Under the pieces are notes generated by a model. It searched no databases and had not been told where the DNA came from. It worked only from the letters and a program-made list of their open reading frames with translations. Of a stretch of DNA of 11,372 nucleotides, positions 6,386 to 11,372 are shown piece after piece. The position numbers were made by a program, and so were the translations under genes. The DNA is from JBGPIT01 sp041485125 (GTDB lineage: Bacteria; Desulfobacterota; Binatia; UTPRO1), in assembly GCA_041485125.1 (NCBI GenBank), contig JBGPIT010000143.1:1-11372 (forward strand), in the 5' to 3' direction. Numbering within the stretch: position 1 is the first letter of the stretch; each line of letters begins with the position of its first letter.

Positions 6386-7294
6386 TCAACCCGGCGGCTT
6401 GGTCGATCGCAGCTCGAGCTCGTCGAGTGAGCGCGGCCAATCCTGGTGCAGCAGCCGCGACAGCGCGCGGTCGGCGAGGAGCTTGCCGCCGGTCTGGCAG
6501 CGCGCGCAGTAGTTGGTCTCGTTCTCGGCGTAGACGATGCGCTGGACGGGCGCGCCGCAAACGGGGCAGGGCTGGCGGTAGCGCCCGTGCACGGCCATGC
6601 CGTCGCGGAAGGCGGTGACCTTCTCCGGAAAGCCGCTGCCGACCTCGCGGCGCAGGCGCTCGGTCCAGTCGAGGAGCGTCGCGCGCGTCGCGGCGAAGAG
6701 CGTCGTCACCTCTTCGGGGTCGAGCCGGCGGGTCAGCTTCACCGGCGACAGCCGGGCGCGATGCAGGATCTCGTCCGAGTAGGCGTTGCCGATGCCGCTG
6801 AAGAGGCGCGGATCGGTGAGGGTGCGTTTCAGCGTGTGGCTCTCGCGGAGGAGGATCGTGCGGAACTCCGCCTCGGTCGCGTCGAGCACCTCGAGTCCCG
6901 CCGGCGCGAGATCGCGGAGCGCGGTCTCACCGCGCACCAGATGGATCGACGCGCGTTTCTTCGAGCTCGCCTCGGTCATGAGCACGGTGCCGCGCGCGAA
7001 GTCGAACGCGGCAAGACCGACCTTGTGCTGCACCTTGGTGCCGGCCGGCCGCCAACGCAGCCGGCCGGCGATCATCAAGTGGATGACGAGAAAGAGGTCG
7101 GGCTCGAGCGCGATCGCGATGCGCTTGCCGAGCCGCCGCACACCGACGACGCGTCGCCCGTGCGCCTCCGCGATCGGCGGATCGACCGAGCGCAGGACGA
7201 AAGGGCTCGCGATCCGGATGCGCTCGAGCGGCGCATCGATGATGCGGCGCTCGAGCGCCTCGACGTAGACGACGACGTCGGGTAGCTCGGGCAC
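6386..7294 (-). CDS. mutM: Fpg/Nei-family DNA glycosylase, divergent clade
   Basis: 302 residues from GTG 7294, chosen because the family needs Pro directly after Met (MPELPD). The enzyme removes oxidised purines or related lesions and nicks the DNA through the N-terminal proline. P2 and E3 are present, as are K57 (LGKR), H72/M74 (HLMIAGRL), N170 with the helix-two-turn-helix segment (FSGIGNAYSDEIL, 165-177) and four zinc-finger Cys at 243, 246, 263 and 266. Oddities: residue 6 is Asp where most Fpg have Glu (MPELPE), and the zinc finger reads ENETNYCARCQ, so the phosphate-binding Arg five residues before the third Cys (R258 of E. coli Fpg) is replaced by N258. The lesion-loop region reads SKKRAS rather than the usual DxRRFG-like sequence. 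A GKLLADRALSRLL tail follows the finger. From memory this matches a distinct bacterial Fpg-like clade, so 8-oxoguanine specificity should not be assumed. Confidence 0.85.
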   Translation of the reverse strand: MPELPDVVVYVEALERRIIDAPLERIRIASPFVLRSVDPPIAEAHGRRVVGVRRLGKRIAIALEPDLFLVIHLMIAGRLRWRPAGTKVQHKVGLAAFDFARGTVLMTEASSKKRASIHLVRGETALRDLAPAGLEVLDATEAEFRTILLRESHTLKRTLTDPRLFSGIGNAYSDEILHRARLSPVKLTRRLDPEEVTTLFAATRATLLDWTERLRREVGSGFPEKVTAFRDGMAVHGRYRQPCPVCGAPVQRIVYAENETNYCARCQTGGKLLADRALSRLLHQDWPRSLDELELRSTKPPG

Positions 7295-7319
7295 CGCATC
7301 GTTCTAGCAGCTTCGTGCC

Positions 7320-7336
7320 GCCGGCGTCGCGCCGGC
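7320..7336 (-). terminator. Short GC hairpin after the Cys-rich repeat gene
   Basis: GCCGGCG (7320-7326) and CGCCGGC (7330-7336) pair perfectly around a TCG loop. The hairpin starts 5 nt after the stop of the minus-strand secreted protein and 26 nt before the glycosylase start. No T-run follows on the minus strand; TTT follows on the plus strand. It may partially separate the two transcription units. Confidence 0.3.
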
Positions 7337-7341
7337 TTTCC

Positions 7342-9156
7342 TCAGTTCGACTTGGCTTTGAGCTCGGTCGGCAGATTCTTGCGGACGCCGGTCGAGTAGG
7401 TCGCGTCCCAGCACACCCCGTCGGTGTTCTTCAGCTGGACGGTGACCGGCAAGGCGTTCACCGGCAGGACCGGATCGTCGAGCGTCGCGCCGCCGCCCTT
7501 CAAGTTGATCTTGGCCTGGCCGTCCGCACCGCCTTGCAGGATGAGCTTCTGGATGCCGCTCGGCGTGCGATCCCTATCGATGTAGGTGAAGCCCTTCTTG
7601 GTCGACTTCCAGCACGGCTTGCTGCCGCACGTTCCGCCGGCCGGCGCATCGGCGCTCATGAGTAGGCCGTCGTCGTCGTAGACGCAGAGCTTGTACGAGG
7701 CGCCGCTCACGTCGGTCGGTGCGCCGAGGTCGGCGATGCTCGTGGCCTCGCCGCTGCCCCATTTCCAAAGCAGCGCGTCCTTGGAGTCGTCAGCGCTGTT
7801 GGCGATCCGCAGCGACGACTTGCCGGGGCCGACGGTCGTGCGGCAGCCGACCTCGGGCACCGCGAGGTGCTGGCACGTGCCGGCGCCGTCGCAGTGGTCG
7901 ATCGTCGTGCACACGTCGGTATCCGCCGGGCACGCGCTTCCCGCGCTCTCGAAGCCGCAGGCCGACGAGCAGCAATCACCGTTCGCGGTGCCGCCGTCGT
8001 CGCAGTCTTCGCCGGCCGTCTCGTTGAGCGTGCCGTCGCCGCAGGCGGCGACCGTGCAGTTGGTGTCGCAGGTCGCCGACTCGCCGGTGTCGTCGCACTG
8101 CTCGCCGGCGGTGTGGTTCACCGTGCCGTCGCCGCAGACCGCGAGCGTGCAGTCGGTGTCGCAGGTCGCCGACTCGCCGCCGGCGTCGCACTGCTCGCCC
8201 GCGGTGGTGTTGAGGGTGCCGTCGCCGCAGCTGACCGCCGTGCAGTTGACGTCGCAGGTCGCCGACTCGCCCGAGTCGTCGCAGGTCTCGCCGGCCGAGA
8301 CGTTGATGATGCCGTCGCCGCAGTCGGCGACGCTGCAGTCGGCGTTGCAGCTCGCCGACTCGCCGGCGCCGTCGCAGTCCTCGTCGGTCTCGGTGAAGCC
8401 ATTGCCGCAGCCGATGTCGACGGCGTCGATGTCCTCATCGCCGCCCAGGACCGCCTCGGAGAGGAAGAGCGTTGCGGTGTCGTGGACGGGGTCGTACTCG
8501 ACGAGATCGCCGTCCTTGAAGGTCAGGCCGCCGAGCGATGCGCCGTTGTCGCGCTCGACCGAGAGGACGATGTGGCCGTTCGGCAACACGCTCACCGCGT
8601 CGATGTTCTCGTTGCCGGCGAAGTGCGACTCGGAGAAGAAGAGCGTCGCGGTATCGCTCTGCGGATCGTAGTCGACCAGGTCGCCGTCCTTGAACGTGAG
8701 GCCGCCGAGGGTGGCGTTGGCGTCGGTCGAGAGAATGATGTGCCCGTTCGGCATGACGTGGAACGCGTCGATGTCGGCGCCGCCGGTGAACTTCGACTCC
8801 GAGAAGAAGAGCGTCGCCGTGTGGGCGACGGGGTCGTAGTCGGCGATGTCGCCGTCGATGACCGAGAGACCGCCGATGATCGCGGCCGCCCCGGTCGACA
8901 GCAGGAAGTGGCCGTTCGGAAGCGCCTGGAAGCCGTCGACGTTCTCGCTCTGGACGAAATTGGTCTCGCTGAACACGACCGTCGCGACCCCGGAGCTGGT
9001 GAGGAGCTCCGCAACGCTACCCGCCGTCACGGTCTGTGCCGTCGAGCCGACGTGCGCGGTGCCGCGGGTCGAGATCCGGATCGGTGAGGCGGTCGCCGTG
9101 GTGGCGCCGAGAACGAGGAGGCCAAGGGAGCAAAGAAGTCGAGGGAGTATGCGCAT
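7342..9156 (-). CDS. Secreted modular protein: PNGH repeats, Cys-rich DUF4215-like repeats, unknown C-terminal domain
   Basis: 604 residues from ATG 9156. An in-frame ATG nine codons earlier (9183) is possible, but the chosen start opens straight into a signal peptide (RILPRLLCSLGLLVLGATTATA, cut before SPIRIS). Neither start has a clear ribosome site. Residues 62-247 hold three full repeats of 56-58 residues and a partial fourth: FSES, then IDAxxVLPNGHIxLS, LGGLTFKDGDLVDYDP, DTATLF. The strand-rich pattern could build propeller blades. Residues 250-404 hold five Cys-rich repeats of 29-33 residues of the CGDGTxNxTAGEQCD...CDTxCT form, matching DUF4215/Myxococcus disulfide repeats. Residues about 443-604 form a domain with KSSLRIAN, DALLWKWGSGEA, YKLCVYDDDG, KPCWKSTKKGFTYIDRD and CWDATY. 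I know similar C-termini in proteins of uncultured soil bacteria but no function. No enzyme motif or membrane anchor is visible. It is probably an extracellular or outer-surface protein with disulfide-stabilised structure. Confidence 0.82.
   Translation of the reverse strand: MRILPRLLCSLGLLVLGATTATASPIRISTRGTAHVGSTAQTVTAGSVAELLTSSGVATVVFSETNFVQSENVDGFQALPNGHFLLSTGAAAIIGGLSVIDGDIADYDPVAHTATLFFSESKFTGGADIDAFHVMPNGHIILSTDANATLGGLTFKDGDLVDYDPQSDTATLFFSESHFAGNENIDAVSVLPNGHIVLSVERDNGASLGGLTFKDGDLVEYDPVHDTATLFLSEAVLGGDEDIDAVDIGCGNGFTETDEDCDGAGESASCNADCSVADCGDGIINVSAGETCDDSGESATCDVNCTAVSCGDGTLNTTAGEQCDAGGESATCDTDCTLAVCGDGTVNHTAGEQCDDTGESATCDTNCTVAACGDGTLNETAGEDCDDGGTANGDCCSSACGFESAGSACPADTDVCTTIDHCDGAGTCQHLAVPEVGCRTTVGPGKSSLRIANSADDSKDALLWKWGSGEATSIADLGAPTDVSGASYKLCVYDDDGLLMSADAPAGGTCGSKPCWKSTKKGFTYIDRDRTPSGIQKLILQGGADGQAKINLKGGGATLDDPVLPVNALPVTVQLKNTDGVCWDATYSTGVRKNLPTELKAKSN
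7945..8409 (-). repeat. Tandem Cys-rich repeats, 29-33 codons each, five copies
   Basis: Within the secreted repeat gene, five consecutive units each begin with CG(D/N)G. The middle three (8322-8044) are exactly 93 nt each with no indels, and share TAGEQCD or a close variant, GESATCD and a final Cys. DNA similarity is high enough to see by eye (the minus-strand complement of cgccgactcgcc recurs at each step), suggesting recent duplication or gene conversion. Six Cys per two units suits local disulfide pairing. Confidence 0.85.
8416..8973 (-). repeat. Tandem PNGH repeats, 168-174 nt each, about 3.3 copies
   Basis: Three full units and one partial unit lie in the N-terminal half of the same gene. 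Unit lengths are 56, 56 and 58 residues, with the last cut after about 16 residues at the junction with the Cys repeats. Invariant or nearly invariant blocks are PNGH, GGL, DGD, YDP and TATLF. The second and third units share LGGLTFKDGDLV exactly. The unit does not match a repeat family I can name; beta-propeller or beta-solenoid folding is an inference from alternating short hydrophobic strands and DG/NG turns. Confidence 0.8.
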
Positions 9157-9858
9157 GGGGTTCCGGGCGGGAGCGAGAAACATGCCAGAACGCGGGCGCT
9201 TCGCTTTGCGATCGCGGTCGGGAAGACGCGCTCGTGATCGCGAAGGCGCAGCGTGTCAGTAGCGCGCGGACTTGCAGCTCGTGCTGGTCAGACGGGCGGT
9301 TGCGGCGCGGGCGCAGCTGCAATGGGGCGCTCCCGGTCAGGTGCGTAGACGAGGTCCCTCGCATCGTTGCGCGACGCTCCGGTTGCGATCGCAGACTCGC
9401 AAGAGCGCTCGGGAGCACGCCATGGCGGCACGGACCTCGACGTCGGAGATCCCTTGGAGGTCGCGGCGTTCGGAGGCGCACCAGTCGGATCCGGAGGCGT
9501 GGTCGGCGTTGCATACCCCCGCGTTTCCTCTCGCTACCGTGCGGTTACCGAGCCCCGTTTTGCCACACGACGCTACGCGCCATCCGGCACGGGTTTTCGA
9601 GGGTAAGTTTTTGGTTGACATGTCACGTGCTTGTCCAATATTCAGGCGCTGTTCGTGCCGATCTCGTAGTGCCGGAATAGACGATCTGGAACTCTTTGCA
9701 TCATCAGCGGTCGAGGGCCGTGTGCCGTCACTACTGTGCTCACAAGACATCCTGCCTCCACATGGTTACTGCGTGAGGTCCAACATCAACATCCGTCCCG
9801 CGAGGTGCTGGGCGGCAGCCGTTCAAGTCAACTCCCCAAAAGCCCAAGGAGGAAAGTC
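9157..9858. other. Intergenic island between the two divergent secreted-protein genes
   Basis: About 700 nt with no convincing gene. Open frames exist on both strands, but their products are Arg/Ser-rich with no family pattern. From about 9530 onward the sequence is clearly less G+C-rich than the flanks. The right half holds a sigma-70-like promoter and a strong ribosome site for the downstream gene, leaving a leader of roughly 200 nt with no fold I could identify by eye. No confident promoter was found for the minus-strand gene on the left. Confidence 0.6.
9615..9642 (+). promoter_or_regulatory. Sigma-70-like promoter with overlapping 10-bp palindrome
   Basis: A perfect -35 box, TTGACA (9615-9620), is followed after 16 nt by AATATT (9637-9642), matching four of six -10 positions. 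The -35 lies inside the perfect palindrome TGACATGTCA (9616-9625), which could be an operator, and CACGTG (9624-9629) follows. Transcription would begin near 9650 and run about 205 nt before the ATG at 9859. Both boxes lie in the AT-richer part of the region, which makes a chance match less unusual than it looks. Confidence 0.45.
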
Positions 9859-11372
9859 ATGAGAATTGGTCGAAGTGCAGCCGCACTCGTTGCCGCCATC
9901 GTCTGTAGCATGACGCTGGCAGCCGGTACGGCCCAAGCGGATCCCGTCAAGTGTGGCGCCGCCATCAACAAAGGCCTCTCAGGATATGTCGCGGCGATCA
10001 CCAAGATCATCAACGGCTGCAAGACCGGCGTGGTCCAGAAGGGCGTGCCAGGCAGCGTCGCCGGCTGCCCGACTGCCGACAACGCGATCAAGATCACCGC
10101 CGCGGCGAACAAGTTGAAGGCGGGCGTCGCGAAGGCGTGCGGCGGCAGCGACAAGCTCTGTTCAACGACGACCGGCGAGGTGGTCAACAACGATTCGCTG
10201 GCGTCGATCCACTTCAACAATCCCGTCGGTGCGGGCTTCGAGCAACAGTGCACCCCCACGACGCTCGGCAACTGCGACGATATCAGCAACTATCTCGTCT
10301 GCATCGGTGACGTCGCCGTCGAGCAGTACGTGGATCAGCTGATCGCCGACAAGTTCCTCACCTCGGCGTTCCACACCAACAGCCTGGCGAACAAGTGCCA
10401 GCTGGGCATCCAGAAGGCGGCGCTCGGATTCTTCGCGGCCAAGAACAAAGCCCTCCTCGGCTGCAACGCCAACAAGATCGCGCACAAGACTGGCTTCACG
10501 ACCAACCAGCCCTGCCCGCAGGCGGACACCGCGAACAAGACCGGTACTGCGATCCACAATGCCGAGCTGAAGAAGGTCGCGGCGATCTGCAAGGCGTGCG
10601 GCACCGCCGACGCCGCCAAGGACGGCGTGTGTGACGGGCCTGGCTTCGCGATCAACACCTTCCTCGCGCCCGGATTCACGTGCCCGGCCGTCACCGTGCC
10701 GGCGCGTCCGACCTCGCAGAACTGCGGCAACATCGTGGTCACCGATCTGAACTCGTACATCCAGTGCGTCGATTGCGTGCTCGAGTTCAAGGCCGACTGC
10801 TTGGCCGCGGCGGGCGTTGGCGACAGCACCCCGGCGGAGGGCATCGACTACCCGACCGAGTGCAATCAGGACTCGGGAGCAAGGTGTGGCAGGGGCCGCG
10901 GGGCTCGGGGCGTCAACCCGTGTCTCTGCCCGCCGCAGGTGAACTGCGGGAACGGCGTCCTTGATTCAGGTGAGCAGTGCGATCCTGGGATCGTCAACTC
11001 GTGTGGGAGCCTGCCCTGCGCGCCGGCCGACCTGTGCAACGACGCGTGCACCTGCCCGACCGGCAACTTCTCGCTCGATACGATCGCCGGCGCGGACCTC
11101 GACATCGGTTGGAGCGGCAGGAGCCACGACCAGACCGCGCCCATCGGGCACCTCTTCGACGCCCAGGCGTATGGCTGCTCCTCGACCGGTACAGACAAGT
11201 CGTGCACGTTCCTCGCGACGTTCCCCACGCCGTATTTCGGCCCGCCCGTGCCGCTCTCCTCGGGCGGAGTATCGGTTTGCGTCCTGCACGAGGTCGTCGG
11301 CCAGGTAAAGGGCGGCCTCGACCTGACAAGCGGTGAGCTCCACGTCGACTACCGCCTGATCTCGCACGTCCA
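9859..11372 (+). CDS. Secreted Cys-rich protein with duplicated N-terminal module, cut by window edge
   Basis: At least 504 residues from ATG 9859, with ribosome site AAGGAGG at 9846-9852; the C-terminus lies outside the window. The signal peptide is residues 1-27 (ending LAAGTAQA before DPVKCG). Residues 31-160 and 180-316 are two copies of one module. Each starts K-C-x(3)-I-x-K-(A/G)-L and has a Cys about 22 residues on (INGC, LLGC). Next comes CP-x-AD, then a Lys/Ala-rich helix ending KxC(G), and finally NC(D/G)-x-I followed by Y(L/I)xC. Residues 363-376 (CGNGVLDSGEQCDP) are one DUF4215-type motif, tying the protein to the divergent neighbour. Residues about 402-504 start a further domain: FSLDTIAG, DLDIGWSGRSHDQ, YFGPPVPLSSGGVSVCVLHE. 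I recall similar GWTG...FGPPLPLSSG sequences in uncultured soil bacteria but no function. It is extracytoplasmic with more than 30 Cys. The function is unknown, and no catalytic motif is visible. Confidence 0.82.
   Translation, partial: MRIGRSAAALVAAIVCSMTLAAGTAQADPVKCGAAINKGLSGYVAAITKIINGCKTGVVQKGVPGSVAGCPTADNAIKITAAANKLKAGVAKACGGSDKLCSTTTGEVVNNDSLASIHFNNPVGAGFEQQCTPTTLGNCDDISNYLVCIGDVAVEQYVDQLIADKFLTSAFHTNSLANKCQLGIQKAALGFFAAKNKALLGCNANKIAHKTGFTTNQPCPQADTANKTGTAIHNAELKKVAAICKACGTADAAKDGVCDGPGFAINTFLAPGFTCPAVTVPARPTSQNCGNIVVTDLNSYIQCVDCVLEFKADCLAAAGVGDSTPAEGIDYPTECNQDSGARCGRGRGARGVNPCLCPPQVNCGNGVLDSGEQCDPGIVNSCGSLPCAPADLCNDACTCPTGNFSLDTIAGADLDIGWSGRSHDQTAPIGHLFDAQAYGCSSTGTDKSCTFLATFPTPYFGPPVPLSSGGVSVCVLHEVVGQVKGGLDLTSGELHVDYRLISHV

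Noticed and set aside
6446..7285. 279-codon plus-strand frame antisense to the glycosylase
   Set aside because: The minus-strand frame carries all catalytic and zinc residues of Fpg. The antisense product is Arg/Ala/Glu-rich with no recognisable domain.
7945..8973. Tandem repeats considered as a CRISPR array
   Set aside because: Units of 93 and about 170 nt are contiguous, keep the reading frame and encode conserved residues. There are no short identical repeats separated by unique spacers.
7867..9087. 406-codon plus-strand frame antisense to the Cys-rich repeat gene
   Set aside because: Its apparent repeats merely mirror the tandem repeats of the minus-strand gene. It has no signal peptide or known motif, whereas the minus-strand frame has both.
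9173..9188. Second sigma-54-like match on the minus strand (TGGCATGTTTCTCGCT)
   Set aside because: Spacing is right, but transcription would start about 6 nt before the ATG at 9156, leaving no room for a ribosome site. Probably a chance match.
9337..9750. 137-codon minus-strand frame in the intergenic island
   Set aside because: There is no ribosome site, domain or transmembrane pattern, and composition is typical of non-coding sequence read in frame.
9272..9862. 196-codon plus-strand frame ending in an ATGA overlap with the secreted protein
   Set aside because: It starts with TTG and has no ribosome site. The product is Arg/Ser/Pro-rich without pattern, and a good promoter with -35 and -10 boxes lies inside it. 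The ATGA overlap is probably chance.

Overview
The window is high-GC DNA (an estimate by eye is roughly two thirds G+C). Genes are tightly packed, GTG and TTG starts are common, and several products carry Sec-type signal peptides, so the source is a Gram-negative, or at least diderm-like, bacterium. Two large secreted proteins contain the Cys-rich CGDG...GEQCD repeat (DUF4215 / Myxococcus disulfide-repeat type). Their other modules resemble, from memory, proteins of uncultured soil lineages such as Candidatus Binatota or deltaproteobacteria/Myxococcota. The taxonomy is inference. No rRNA, tRNA, CRISPR array, insertion sequence or phage gene was seen.

Layout. (1) 1-344, minus: N-terminal part of a polytopic membrane protein cut by the window edge. 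(2) 424-1495, minus: a two-gene envelope/stress operon. A periplasmic BON-domain protein comes first, then a glycine-zipper protein of the general-stress-17M type. It has a good sigma-54-like promoter at its head and a 14-bp perfect hairpin at its tail. (3) 1618-5729, plus: an SDR oxidoreductase, a secreted PQQ-type glucose/sorbosone dehydrogenase with PKD and other surface modules, and galactokinase (galK) only 14 nt behind it. (4) 5864-6363, plus: a 41-codon ORF that may be a decayed YCII-type fragment, overlapping by ATGA the start of an HxlR-family repressor. (5) 6386-7294, minus: an Fpg/Nei-type DNA glycosylase of a divergent clade. (6) 7342-9156, minus: a secreted repeat protein with about 3.3 copies of a 56-58-residue PNGH repeat, five Cys-rich repeats and a C-terminal domain of unknown function. 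(7) 9157-9858: a roughly 700-nt AT-richer intergenic island with one sigma-70-like promoter that includes a 10-bp palindrome. (8) 9859-end, plus: a second secreted Cys-rich protein, open at the right edge, whose N-terminal half is a tandem duplication of an unrecognised Cys/Lys-rich module.

How the genes fit together. The dehydrogenase and GalK suggest two routes for an aldose such as galactose: periplasmic oxidation or cytoplasmic phosphorylation. The BON and glycine-zipper pair looks like an envelope-stress unit. The most novel part is the right third. It holds two divergently oriented, secreted, disulfide-rich modular proteins that share the DUF4215-type motif but otherwise consist of modules I cannot assign to a characterised family.
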